Both the position numbers and the translations under genes were made by a program. Shown one piece after another: positions 1 to 8,097 of a stretch of DNA of 64,000 bases. The notes beneath the pieces are model-generated. The model was not told the DNA's origin. It did not search any database and saw only the letters and a list, made by a program, of their open reading frames with translations. This DNA is from Bacilli bacterium (GTDB lineage Bacteria; Bacillota_I; Bacilli_A; RF39; UBA660). The stretch is taken from NCBI GenBank assembly GCA_900772415.1, contig CAAHEC010000063.1:145567-209566 (forward strand). The letters are read 5' to 3'. Positions within the stretch are counted from its first letter, which is position 1, and each line of letters starts with the position of its first letter.

Positions 1-693
1 GAATGTTATGAAGGTAATATTTTAAATAAGGCTTTAGAAGAAATGAAAAATAAAAAATGTTGTTGTCCAAGATATATTCCGGGTCCAACTGGACCTACTG
101 GGCCTGCAGGTGGTCCTACTGGACCTACTGGAGCAACTGGGCCTACCGGACCTACTGGTCCTACTGGGCCTGTTGGACCTCAGGGCATTCAAGGTTTAAC
201 AGGTAATACTGGTGCGCAAGGTGAAACAGGACCTACAGGGCCTACTGGTCCTACTGGGCCTGCTGCATCAAATGCTCTTGATGCATTTGCAAGTAAATAT
301 GATACAACTGAAAACACCATAAACTTAACAGCAAGTACACAAAGTACAGTACCTCTTACAACAACAGGAGTATTAAAAAACATAACAGGTAATAATGCAA
401 ATACATTAACAATAACATCTGATGGTACTTATAAAATAGATTATCTATTTCAAGGCTCATCTAATACAGCTGCAACATTAACACTTGACGTAACAAAAAA
501 TACAACACAAATAGCAGGTTCTACAATAACAAAAGAAGTAACTGCTAATAGTGATGAATCACTTCAAGGAAGTATTATTGTAACACTTCAAAATGGTGAT
601 GAAATAGCTCTTGCACTTGAATCTAGCACTAACGCAACAGTAACTCCAACAAGCGGAACAAGTGCTTATTTAAACATAGTAAAATTAGCATAA
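1..693 (+). CDS. Collagen-like surface protein, BclA type (5' end outside window)
   Basis: The frame is open from base 1, so the gene almost certainly starts upstream; the ATG at 43 has no good ribosome binding site. The visible N-terminus has a short helix-like motif (NILNKALEEMKNKK) and three cysteines (CCC), then about 50 residues of Gly-Pro-Thr triplets, then a roughly 140-residue beta-rich C-terminal domain ending in LNIVKLA, like the trimerising TNF-like domain of BclA exosporium proteins. The N-terminal motif recurs in the proteins at 8098 and 6783. Thr in the triplets is the usual O-glycosylation site in BclA-type proteins, and a glycosyltransferase lies at 8867. The spore-surface role is inferred; the collagen-like architecture is directly visible. 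Confidence 0.85.
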   Translation, partial: ECYEGNILNKALEEMKNKKCCCPRYIPGPTGPTGPAGGPTGPTGATGPTGPTGPTGPVGPQGIQGLTGNTGAQGETGPTGPTGPTGPAASNALDAFASKYDTTENTINLTASTQSTVPLTTTGVLKNITGNNANTLTITSDGTYKIDYLFQGSSNTAATLTLDVTKNTTQIAGSTITKEVTANSDESLQGSIIVTLQNGDEIALALESSTNATVTPTSGTSAYLNIVKLA

Positions 694-695
694 TT

Positions 696-722
696 AAAAA
701 GGCTTTTAAGAAGCCTTTTTTA
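696..722. terminator. Bidirectional intrinsic terminator
   Basis: Arms AAAAAGGCTT (696-705) and AAGCCTTTTT (711-720) surround a short loop. A T-run follows on the plus strand and an A-run precedes, so it can end both the collagen-like gene and the convergent tag gene. Confidence 0.85.
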
Positions 723-1254
723 CGTGTTTATAACAAACATCATCATGTGAGTTTATAATCCCTACTGCTTGCAAATAAGCATAAATAATTGTACTTCCAA
801 TAAATTTCATACCCCTTATTTTTAAATCAGTTGAAATAGCATCCGATAATTTAGATGTTGTTTTATCATTTTCATATATAATTTTATCGTTAGTAAACAT
901 CTTTAAATAATTATGAAATGAACCATATTCATTTTTTATATTATTAAATATTTTAGCATTATTTATACTAGCTTTTATTTTAAGTTTATTTCTTATTATA
1001 TTTTTATTATTCATAAGTTCATTTATCTTATTTTCATTATATAAAGAAACTTTATTAACATCAAAATTATCATACGCTTCTTTAAAATACTCTCTTTTAT
1101 TTAAAACGCATTCAAAAGATAACCCTGCTTGAAATAATTCTAATATAAGCATTTCAAACAAATAAGTATCGTCAAGATTTAAAACTCCCCACTCATTATC
1201 ATGATAGTTAACATAAATTTCATTATTTAAATTACACCATGTGCATCTTTTCAT
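706..1254 (-). CDS. tag: DNA-3-methyladenine glycosylase I
   Basis: Removes 3-methyladenine from alkylated DNA, the first step of base-excision repair. The 182-residue length matches TagI. The zinc ligands of the family are all visible: Cys4 (MKRCTWC), His18 (NYHDNEWG), and His170 and Cys174 in the C-terminal HDDVCYKH. The active-site segment LILELFQAGLSFECVLNKRE holds the conserved Glu. GGAG lies about 11 bases before the ATG. Convergent with the collagen-like gene; the shared terminator overlaps its stop codon. Confidence 0.95.
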   Translation of the reverse strand: MKRCTWCNLNNEIYVNYHDNEWGVLNLDDTYLFEMLILELFQAGLSFECVLNKREYFKEAYDNFDVNKVSLYNENKINELMNNKNIIRNKLKIKASINNAKIFNNIKNEYGSFHNYLKMFTNDKIIYENDKTTSKLSDAISTDLKIRGMKFIGSTIIYAYLQAVGIINSHDDVCYKHVKKAS

Positions 1255-1307
1255 AATTTATTACTCCAAAATTAATATTAAATTTACTTTTTAACTAGTT
1301 TGTATCT

Positions 1308-1766
1308 TTATTTAATAGTAAATTCAGTAGATACATAAAAACTATCAAATAATCCATCTTCTTTTTCTTTATCAATTTTTTTTATAACTCTATAAGTCCC
1401 AGATGGTAATTTTCCGTATCCTTCTTCAAAGTTAAGTTTAAATTCATTCTTCTTTTTAGACTCAAGAATAAATAATGGTAAAGTAAAGTTTAATTTAGCA
1501 TTTATTTTATACCATTCTCCATTTTTTTTAATCTCTATTTCGTAAGGACTTCCATATTGAATCTTTCTATCACTATTATTAGTTAAAATTAAAGTTACAC
1601 TTTTATTTGTTAATGTTCCATCTTTAATAGTCATTATAACATCATTTTGTGACACCTTAATATCAGACTTATTTCCTATATCAAGTTTATTTTTTACATT
1701 CTTGCAACCTGTCATTGCTAAAACCATAACCCCACATAGTAAAATAACAAATACTATCTTTTTCAT
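1308..1766 (-). CDS. Lipoprotein with bacterial Ig-like domain
   Basis: Residues 1-21 form a lipoprotein signal peptide with lipobox MTGC, Cys21 being the expected lipidation site, so the mature protein should be anchored to the outer face of the membrane. The remaining 130 residues read as a single beta-sandwich (VIMTIKDGTLTNKSVTLILTNNS, then YEIEIKKNGEWYKI and GTYRVIKKI), the pattern of the small bacterial Ig-like domain common in Firmicute lipoproteins. AAGGAG precedes the ATG. The ligand and function are unknown. It sits between tag and a flavodoxin on the same strand with short gaps. Confidence 0.8.
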   Translation of the reverse strand: MKKIVFVILLCGVMVLAMTGCKNVKNKLDIGNKSDIKVSQNDVIMTIKDGTLTNKSVTLILTNNSDRKIQYGSPYEIEIKKNGEWYKINAKLNFTLPLFILESKKKNEFKLNFEEGYGKLPSGTYRVIKKIDKEKEDGLFDSFYVSTEFTIK

Positions 1767-1795
1767 ATCAATTCTCCTTTTTAAAAATTATAATT

Positions 1796-2311
1796 TTAAC
1801 TATAAATACTTTTTATAATTTTTTCTAATTTTTTTAAATCTTTTTCATTTGGGTGTGATAAAGCTTTATCAAAGTTTGTAATTAAGTTATCTACGTTTAT
1901 TGATAAGTTGTTTTGTTGCTTCATCTTTTCATACCTTGCTCTAACTGACAAAGGCATTTTACCTTGGCACATAAAAGTTCCTATTATTATATTGCTACTA
2001 TCAATGTTTCTTTTTACATTATTTATAATATTTTTAAAGTATTTTTCACTTTCACCATATCCTGCTGTTCCAAATAAAAATATTTTTTTGTTTTTTAATT
2101 GCTTTAAAAATTCTATTGTTAAAGAATCAGCATCTCCTTTTTCTGTCCAAAATCCAATATAAATCACATCACTTAATTCATAATCAATTTTATCTGCTGC
2201 ACAATAATAATCACACTCATTTTGAGGTAAAATTTTATAAATTGTTTCTGCAAGTTTTTTTGTGTTTCCTGTTTTACTACTATAAATTATTGAATATCTT
2301 TCATCTTTCAT
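1796..2311 (-). CDS. Flavodoxin-like protein
   Basis: The N-terminus has the FMN phosphate-binding loop pattern of flavodoxins (IIYSSKTGNTKKLAETI, residues 8-24), then SDVIYIGFWTEKGDAD and a FLFGTAGYG segment that would form the second FMN loop. At 171 residues with a long C-terminal helix it resembles the Flavodoxin_3 family, which includes BilS, partner of the gut bilirubin reductase BilR. No reductase gene is next to it, so a bilirubin role cannot be argued. It is expected to be a cytoplasmic one- or two-electron carrier. AGGTGAT lies before the ATG. Confidence 0.85.
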   Translation of the reverse strand: MKDERYSIIYSSKTGNTKKLAETIYKILPQNECDYYCAADKIDYELSDVIYIGFWTEKGDADSLTIEFLKQLKNKKIFLFGTAGYGESEKYFKNIINNVKRNIDSSNIIIGTFMCQGKMPLSVRARYEKMKQQNNLSINVDNLITNFDKALSHPNEKDLKKLEKIIKSIYS

Positions 2312-2354
2312 AATACATAATCACCTTTTCAATTTTTTTCCTATGTTCAATTAA

Positions 2355-2576
2355 TCACATTAAATCATTAATATTAATTTCTGCCTGTGTCACTAAAAAT
2401 GAAGCCCTTTCTTTTAAAATATCTATTTCCTTGATTGATAAATCATCATAATCCAAATCGGGAGAATAATATAAAAAATCCACCATTAATTCTTTGTACG
2501 CTTGAATATATTGCTCATATTTTTCGTTCCATCCCCTTATCTGGATAATTAACAACGCATCTTTTATATCCACCAA
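2355..2576 (-). CDS. Small hypothetical protein (73 aa)
   Basis: Not recognised. Acidic, mostly helical, without signal peptide or membrane segment. It begins at a TTG (or the adjacent GTG) with only a weak ribosome binding site, 24 bases after the stop of the gene at 2601-2786, so it may be translationally coupled to it. Both are AT-rich like their surroundings. Confidence 0.5.
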   Translation of the reverse strand: MVDIKDALLIIQIRGWNEKYEQYIQAYKELMVDFLYYSPDLDYDDLSIKEIDILKERASFLVTQAEININDLM

Positions 2577-2600
2577 TTTGCCTATAATTGGGTTTGAATT

Positions 2601-2786
2601 CTAGTTTTTTATATTTTTTTTAATCTTGTTTAGTTCTTTAATAAATTCACTTAATTTTACTATATATTCATTATACATTTTTATTAATAAATCATTTGTT
2701 ATATCTTTATCAGTTTTATTATATATATTGCTTTTTGGTTCCCAATTAATATAATAATCATAACTCAATTTTTCTCTGACTAACAT
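2601..2786 (-). CDS. Small hypothetical protein (about 61 aa)
   Basis: Not recognised. A longer frame begins at a TTG at 2810, but the sequence GGAAGGTGGTG is a ribosome binding site for the ATG at 2786, which I chose. The product is basic and helical with Lys/Asn-rich ends and a YDYYINWEPKS segment; no membrane segment. It probably forms a two-gene unit with the 73-aa gene downstream. Confidence 0.5.
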   Translation of the reverse strand: MLVREKLSYDYYINWEPKSNIYNKTDKDITNDLLIKMYNEYIVKLSEFIKELNKIKKNIKN

Positions 2787-2896
2787 TATCAATTTCACCA
2801 CCTTCCGCAACTACCGCACCACCTAGTAAACTATCATTACATATATTGTAACAAATTTATAACGAAAAGTCATTAAAGCGTAAATTATTTTAGCTA

Positions 2897-2905
2897 TGCT
2901 ACAAT
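2897..2905 (+). promoter_or_regulatory. Extended -10 promoter of the TasA-like gene
   Basis: TG-C-TACAAT lies 23 bases before the ATG at 2928, followed by AGGAGG. No clear -35 element is visible, as expected for an extended -10 promoter. Confidence 0.5.
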
Positions 2906-2927
2906 TACTAAGATAGGAGGAAAGCAA

Positions 2928-3581
2928 ATGGAAAGAAATAGAAAAGTACAGGTAATAGCAATAGTTGCTTTAATCGTTGGAGTTATTGGTTTATCTATTG
3001 GTTTTGCATCATTTTCTAATGTTTTAAACATTCAATCTAGTGCAAATGTAAAACCAGATAATAGTACTATGAACGTTATTTTCTCTAGTGCTGAATCAAA
3101 AGCTGAAGTTACTGAAATTACTCCAGTTGTTACACCAAACAGCCTTGTTGCAACAAACGGTATAATTGATAATAGTAACGATCCAACCATTTCAAATTTA
3201 AGTGCAACTTTTACCGAACCTGGACAAACAGCTGTGTATAAATTTTATGCTTATAATGCTGGTGAGTTAAATGCATTCTTAAAAAGTATAGTATTTGAAA
3301 ACATAACTGGACAAAACGCTACTAAAGTTTGTACTGTATCTGCTGGAACAAGTGATGAATTAGTTCAAAAAGCTTGTGAAAAGATTTCTGTTAAAGTAAA
3401 AGTTGGAAATGAACTTGAAACATCAACTGGCAAAGCTTCTATAACTGGTCATACCTTAGCTAAAGAAAATGGCGAAGCAGTAGTTATTACTCTAGAATAT
3501 GAAGCTGGTACAAATAGAGCAGATGGTGACTTTAACGTTGCATTTGGTAATATTACTTTAAATTACAGTTCTGCTGATTAA
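2928..3581 (+). CDS. Secreted TasA/camelysin-like protein
   Basis: Residues 8-28 form a hydrophobic export segment (VIAIVALIVGVIGLSIGFASF) following MERNRK, the layout of TasA, camelysin and other SipW-dependent proteins of Firmicutes. The mature part of about 185 residues is beta-rich (SNLSATFTEPGQTAVYKFYAYNAGELNAFL, then a closing GNITLNYSSAD), consistent with a TasA-type fibre or matrix subunit. Two cysteines (VCTVS, KACEK) could form a disulfide. No sipW gene is in the window. An excellent AGGAGG fixes the start. The frame stops immediately before a remnant of another surface protein (3582-3862). Confidence 0.7.
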   Translation: MERNRKVQVIAIVALIVGVIGLSIGFASFSNVLNIQSSANVKPDNSTMNVIFSSAESKAEVTEITPVVTPNSLVATNGIIDNSNDPTISNLSATFTEPGQTAVYKFYAYNAGELNAFLKSIVFENITGQNATKVCTVSAGTSDELVQKACEKISVKVKVGNELETSTGKASITGHTLAKENGEAVVITLEYEAGTNRADGDFNVAFGNITLNYSSAD

Positions 3582-3616
3582 GAAATGATAATGGTAATAT
3601 AATCATTATTTATAAG

Positions 3617-3862
3617 GTGGGATATAAAAATGGAGAATTAGATGATCATCTTTATCTTGTTGAAAATACTAATTTTTCAAAAAAGGATAATTCTAAATTT
3701 GATGGATATTGGTTAGAAACGCCTAGAAATACTATGTCAAGCCATAGTTGGATAATTTATGCAACAGCAAGACGTGTTCATAGTATAGAAGTACAAAGAA
3801 CTAATGTTTTAGTTGGTGTTCGTCCGGTAATAGAAGTATCTAAAGATAACATCTCATATTAA
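3617..3862 (+). pseudogene. C-terminal remnant of a large surface protein
   Basis: The translated segment ends YWLETPR...GVRPVIEVSKDNISY. The YWLETP and GVRPVI motifs are typical of the last 70-80 residues of long surface or prepilin-like proteins of gut Firmicutes (DUF6273-like ends). No proper start is present: a GTG at 3617 could be used, but the same frame reads back without a stop to 3581 (RNDNGNIIIIYKVGYKNGELDD), directly abutting the stop of the TasA-like gene. This looks like the surviving 3' end of a gene whose upstream part was deleted or replaced. It retains a terminator. Confidence 0.6.
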
Positions 3863-3878
3863 TTAAACATTTACATTT

Positions 3879-3907
3879 AAAAGAAGCATTTTGAACATGC
3901 TTCTTTT
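3879..3907. terminator. Bidirectional terminator
   Basis: AAAAGAAGCAT (3879-3889) pairs with ATGCTTCTTTT (3897-3907) around a seven-base loop. It lies between the convergent remnant and the Cna-B-like gene, whose stop overlaps it. Confidence 0.85.
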
Positions 3908-4451
3908 AATTATCATCAAGTATTATTTGCCCATCTATAACTGGGATGTTTGGAAAACTTGCATCCATTAAAGTAAAGTTTCTAATTGGTGCATCTGGGT
4001 TTTTAATTTCAACTGTTTCATTTTCTTGTGTCATTGTAATTGATTTTACTGTATCATCAAATGTATGTCCACCATCTCCAGATATTTGTTTATAATAAAT
4101 TGCATTACTTCCAGTTTGTGCATACGGAACATTTTCAAATACCGCATTACCATCATCATTGGTTGTTATTTCTTTTCCTACTATTGTTCCAGTACTATCT
4201 GTTCTTATGAACTTTGCACCAATAATTTGTACTCCCGTACTAGCTTCTCCTGTATCCGTTACGTGAAGTGTTAACGTACCTTTTGCACTTATTGTAAAAG
4301 CATATGTATCAGTTCCATCTATTATGGTAACGCTTTTAGGATCTAACGTTGAAGCGTCATACCCTCCTGCTACTGCTTGTGCATTATAAGTTCCAGTAAC
4401 AAGTTCAATACTTCCTTTACCATTCGTTATAGGGATTGTGTGTCTTGACAT
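3906..4451 (-). CDS. Cna-B/SpaA-like beta-sandwich protein without signal peptide
   Basis: Residues 55-150 have the pattern of a prealbumin-like (Cna-B/SpaA) domain: GTLTLHVTDTG, then GAKFIRTDSTG, TTNDDGNAVFENVPYA, YYKQISGDGGHTF. Residues 1-50 look like another beta module (HTIPITNGKGSIELVTGTYNAQAVAGGYD). It has no signal peptide, membrane segment or sortase motif, unlike most members of the class. A GAAGGAGGT site precedes the ATG inside the end of the upstream gene, giving a 25-base overlap and suggesting coupled expression in a three-gene operon starting at 6694. A spore-surface or otherwise non-secreted structural role is an inference from the missing export signal. Confidence 0.65.
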   Translation of the reverse strand: MSRHTIPITNGKGSIELVTGTYNAQAVAGGYDASTLDPKSVTIIDGTDTYAFTISAKGTLTLHVTDTGEASTGVQIIGAKFIRTDSTGTIVGKEITTNDDGNAVFENVPYAQTGSNAIYYKQISGDGGHTFDDTVKSITMTQENETVEIKNPDAPIRNFTLMDASFPNIPVIDGQIILDDN

Positions 4452-4783
4452 AATGTCATCATACCTCCTTCTATTCTTATATTTGGATAATTCTTATCCT
4501 TTAATAAAATTGCAATAAGATGTTTTTTATTTTTATTACTACCAAAATTTATACAATAAACCTCATTTGCTCTTGCAATTAAAGGTATCACTTTTTTTGT
4601 TAAATTATAATAGACAATTAATTTATATACTTTATTATTACAAACTGGTATTTTTATCTTTCCAAAATAATTTGTTTTTCCATCAAAAACAATCTTATTA
4701 CATTTATTCTTTAACTTAACTCTTATATTATTTGAACTTAGACCATTATTATAAAGTTTAACATAAATATAATCTTTTGCCAT
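4427..4783 (-). CDS. Hypothetical beta-rich protein (118 aa)
   Basis: Not recognised. Alternating hydrophobic strands (YIYVKLYNNG, NIRVKLKNKCNKIVFDGKTNYFGKIKI, YKLIVYYN) suggest a small prealbumin-like domain similar to its neighbour. There is no signal peptide. It is the middle gene of the operon 6694 to 3906: 54 bases after the beta-helix protein and overlapping the Cna-B-like gene by 25 bases. GAGGTG precedes its ATG. Confidence 0.65.
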   Translation of the reverse strand: MAKDYIYVKLYNNGLSSNNIRVKLKNKCNKIVFDGKTNYFGKIKIPVCNNKVYKLIVYYNLTKKVIPLIARANEVYCINFGSNKNKKHLIAILLKDKNYPNIRIEGGMMTLCQDTQSL

Positions 4784-4837
4784 AATTCACCTCATCACGG
4801 TATATTTTATGAATAATTATACCTTTCTGTAAAGGCA

Positions 4838-6694
4838 TTACTCCTCTATACTCCAAATTATTAAAGTAGAATAATCTTCATCTTCTAACAAACTTTTACT
4901 AGGTTTTAAAAGCAATCCTTTATCAGTAGAAAAAGTAACATTACTTACTGAAATATTTCCACCATTATCATTTGATTGATATATCATCTTTTTATTTACA
5001 TTTATATTAATTTTTTCATTATCAAATTTTTTAAATAATAGTGAATCTATTAATACTTTTCCTTCCTTTTCAATCATAGGATTTATATAATTTATATAAA
5101 GTTTCCAACTAGTACTATTTACTCTGCTATCAACTACAGTTATTACTGTTTTATTTTTTTTAGGTAAAATAACGGGATTTATAGATGATGGCATCATACT
5201 AAAAGGAATGTTATCTGTTACGTTTAGAAGTGTTAATTCACCATTAAAAGGAGTTATTACTTTTCTTTCTGAAAAACAAGCATTTAAACAAGCAGTTATT
5301 TTAACTCTTGTATTATCTAAAATATTATCATTAATATTAGCTTCAAATAAACCATTTTCATCTGCTTCTAGCATTAAACTCTTATTATCATACTCTATTT
5401 TTACATTAGAATAAGGTATTGTATGACCTGATATAGCATTTGTAGTAGCAGTAAGTGGATGAACGTTCATCTTTAGCATTCCTATCGTTAATATTTTTTT
5501 ACTTTGAAATGAGAAATTACTTATATCTGGTAATAGATCTAACTCACTATACGTAAAATTATGAGATGAAATAACCGTATTATCTTTATTTAATGTACCC
5601 GTTATTTTTGAAGGCGTATTTTCTTTAAACCAAGAAAAAGCTGGAGCATCATCAAGTGTACATGCCAAATTATAATCAAGAGCATATATCCACATGTTTA
5701 TCCTGCTAAATTTAAATGAAAACTCAACCGGATTATTCGTATAAACTACATTTGCATTTTTGGTATAAATATTTACATATTTTGGATTATCTAATATAAA
5801 CTTTTGATTTGTTCCTTTAAAATAAATATTATAATTATCTGTTGGTGTATTCATATACGTATTTATAACTGATACACTAGCACCTTCTAAAACCTTAAAA
5901 TCCCCAAATACATTCCACATTGGAACTCTTTGATGGCTTTTTTCTATAAAGGTAAAATTAGCCATCTCTTCTATTAAAACGTTTCTAGCACCATGTGTTG
6001 TTGTTATTGCAAACCCATTTCCAGTAGTTAATAGAAAAGTTGAGCCATGACCTACTATTAAATCAAGTCTATTAGTACCATTCATAAGTTCCCTATTTGT
6101 TGTGATATTAACATTACTATTAGGTACTATTTTAATATAAGATGGAATAACATCATTAAAAAAGAAAATAGTATTAGTATTTGAACTACTTGTAATTGTT
6201 GTATTTCCTCCTATTATAATTCTATTAGAATCACATATTTTTCTTACGGTAACTGAATTTGTATCTTCACCTGTTATATTTGAGTCAACTATCTTAGTTA
6301 TTCCATAATAATTACAGGAAAGCTCTACACCATTAAAATTAACGTTATTATAAAAAACAGTTAAGTTAGAATAGTTTGGATGAGATGGAACATAAACTAC
6401 TCCATAAGTATGTGAACTTATTATATTCATATTTTTTAAAGTAATTTTTTTGTTTGTGGTACTAACGTTTATTACATCTGCATTATCAGTTAAATAATTA
6501 GTATAAGTATACTTAACATTATTATAAGTTCCATCTATTGCTACGTTTATTTTATTAGCATTTATTGTAAAACCACTTTCAAGACTAATATCATTTCCTA
6601 AATAAACATAATTATAATTATTTGTTTCACTTAAAACCTGTTTTAGTTCGTTGCTACTATAAACTACAACCGTATTATCATCTATAATTTGCAT
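4838..6694 (-). CDS. Beta-helix protein with WxL-like C-terminal domain, no signal peptide
   Basis: The 618-residue protein begins with the strand pattern of pectate-lyase-like adhesive domains (VVVYSSNELKQVL...YVYLGNDISL...NINVAIDG-type turns) and continues as a long Asn/Thr-rich right-handed beta-helix to about residue 320. Around residues 420-480 is an Ig-like segment (GHTIPYSNVKIEYDNK...EADENGLFEANI). The last 110 residues resemble a WxL domain: VVDSRVNSTSWKLYINYINPM and the closing STLIIWSIEE. Such proteins normally carry signal peptides; this one starts MQIIDDNTVVVY directly after an excellent AAGGAGG site, so export by Sec is unlikely. It leads the operon with the two smaller beta proteins. 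Confidence 0.65.
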   Translation of the reverse strand: MQIIDDNTVVVYSSNELKQVLSETNNYNYVYLGNDISLESGFTINANKINVAIDGTYNNVKYTYTNYLTDNADVINVSTTNKKITLKNMNIISSHTYGVVYVPSHPNYSNLTVFYNNVNFNGVELSCNYYGITKIVDSNITGEDTNSVTVRKICDSNRIIIGGNTTITSSSNTNTIFFFNDVIPSYIKIVPNSNVNITTNRELMNGTNRLDLIVGHGSTFLLTTGNGFAITTTHGARNVLIEEMANFTFIEKSHQRVPMWNVFGDFKVLEGASVSVINTYMNTPTDNYNIYFKGTNQKFILDNPKYVNIYTKNANVVYTNNPVEFSFKFSRINMWIYALDYNLACTLDDAPAFSWFKENTPSKITGTLNKDNTVISSHNFTYSELDLLPDISNFSFQSKKILTIGMLKMNVHPLTATTNAISGHTIPYSNVKIEYDNKSLMLEADENGLFEANINDNILDNTRVKITACLNACFSERKVITPFNGELTLLNVTDNIPFSMMPSSINPVILPKKNKTVITVVDSRVNSTSWKLYINYINPMIEKEGKVLIDSLLFKKFDNEKININVNKKMIYQSNDNGGNISVSNVTFSTDKGLLLKPSKSLLEDEDYSTLIIWSIEE

Positions 6695-6755
6695 TTTATC
6701 TTCCTCCTTCTTTATAAGTTATGTTTTAAATAAATTTTAAAATAATTAATTTGCA

Positions 6756-6784
6756 TAAAAAAAGAATAGAATCAATCTACTCTT
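6756..6784 (-). terminator. Terminator of the collagen-like gene
   Basis: On the minus strand AAGAGTAGA and TCTATTCTT pair (one G-T pair) around TTGAT and are followed by a run of seven T. Confidence 0.7.
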
Positions 6785-7919
6785 AATGTATTTTCGCAAC
6801 ACTTAACATTGCACTTGTACTTCCATTAAATATCATATTAACAGTCATAGATGGTTTTATATTTAACGTAATAAGGTCATCTTGATTAAGAGATACAATG
6901 GTAGAACCACTCATGCAATTAATTATTTGAGCTTGAAATTCACTAGTAATATTAGTAGCAGGCTGTAATAATCCATTTGCCCTTACAGAAGTAGTTAAAG
7001 AACAATCTTCATTTGTTGCACCACACAGTGAAAATGATATTAAATAAACACCATTTTCTTTTATTTTAATTGAATTATCATTTATGTATTCGGTAAACAA
7101 TGCTGCTCCTTTTTCAGGTAGTGGAAGTGCTGTATCAACAGCTTGAGGTAAATTTATTTGTGTTTCTGTATTAGAATATCTTATTCCATAAGAAGATGTA
7201 AAATCTTTTCCTGGAGGGCCTGCTGGACCTATATCTCCTTTAGGACCCGTATCACCTTTTTGGCCTTTTGGAATCGAAAAAGAAAGATGATGTACCCAAT
7301 TTTCAAATGTATCCATAACAGTTGCATCTTCTCCAGGTTCTAACGTTTCTGTTTCATCTATTGCAATATGTTCTGTTCTTCCAATTTCACCAGGAAGTCC
7401 CCTAGGGCCCATATCACCCTTATCTCCTTTTGGTATCTTAAAATCTAAAACTACATCTACTGGTGTTCCAACATTAATAACTTCTGCTTTATCATCTGGT
7501 TCTATTGTTTTTATATTTCCAATTTGTATAGTAGAAGGTCCTTGCTCTCCTCTTTCTCCTTTTTCTCCCGTATCTCCTTTAGGTCCTGTATCTCCTTTAT
7601 CTCCTTTTGGACCTGTAAGTCCTCTTTCTCCTTTAGGTCCTGTATCTCCTTTATCCCCTTTTGGTATTTTAAAGTTTAAAATAGCATCTTTTTTTGTCCC
7701 AACATTTTCTACTTTGGCAAACTCATAAGGTTCCACTGTTTTTGTTACTCCAACATCAATACTAGTAGGACCTGGAAGACCCCTTTCTCCTTTAGGTCCC
7801 ATATCACCCTTATCCCCTTTTGGTCCTGTCGGACCTTTAATATAACAAAATTTGTATTTTTTTCTTTCCTCTTCTATTTTTCTTTTTATGTTTTCATAAT
7901 CATCATTACATTTATACAT
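6783..7919 (-). CDS. Collagen-like protein with interrupted triplet blocks, BclA-like C-terminus
   Basis: A short charged helix (residues 8-26, ENIKRKIEEERKKYKFCY) is followed by Gly-X-Y blocks at about 29-51, 87-128, 164-181 and 218-238, rich in GPKGDKGDTG. Three homologous spacer modules (about 52-87, 129-164, 182-218) interrupt them; each has T-x-T-V/I/L-E-P, then A-x-V, and ends in IPKG. Residues 240-378 form a beta-rich domain like the C-terminal trimer domain of BclA proteins (YGIRYSN..., ending AMLSVAKIH). There is no signal peptide. GGAGG precedes the ATG. The module is also found once in the protein at 8098. Confidence 0.85.
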   Translation of the reverse strand: MYKCNDDYENIKRKIEEERKKYKFCYIKGPTGPKGDKGDMGPKGERGLPGPTSIDVGVTKTVEPYEFAKVENVGTKKDAILNFKIPKGDKGDTGPKGERGLTGPKGDKGDTGPKGDTGEKGERGEQGPSTIQIGNIKTIEPDDKAEVINVGTPVDVVLDFKIPKGDKGDMGPRGLPGEIGRTEHIAIDETETLEPGEDATVMDTFENWVHHLSFSIPKGQKGDTGPKGDIGPAGPPGKDFTSSYGIRYSNTETQINLPQAVDTALPLPEKGAALFTEYINDNSIKIKENGVYLISFSLCGATNEDCSLTTSVRANGLLQPATNITSEFQAQIINCMSGSTIVSLNQDDLITLNIKPSMTVNMIFNGSTSAMLSVAKIH

Positions 7920-7951
7920 ATTATTATCCTCCTTATCTTTTTAAATTAATC

Positions 7952-7957
7952 ATTATA
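7952..7957 (-). promoter_or_regulatory. Candidate -10 element of the collagen-like gene
   Basis: TATAAT on the minus strand, about 33 bases before the ATG; a weak TTATAC lies 17 bases upstream. If real, it argues for housekeeping rather than mother-cell-specific expression. Confidence 0.35.
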
Positions 7958-8097
7958 GCTTATTAATTATTTAAGTATAAGTGTAATTAATTTATAACAA
8001 AAAAACTATTATATTTAAATTAAAGCAATATATAGGAATATAAAATTATTACTTTTTTTGTTAACTAATAATATATTAAAGAAAGGAGATAATTAAT

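Noticed and set aside
189..383. A minus-strand frame across the collagen repeats
   Set aside because: It is an artefact of the Gly-Pro-Thr codons read on the opposite strand; no start signals.
1796..2311. Bilirubin-reductase operon gene (BilS)
   Set aside because: The flavodoxin resembles that family, but no BilR-type reductase is next to it, so the specific name is not justified.
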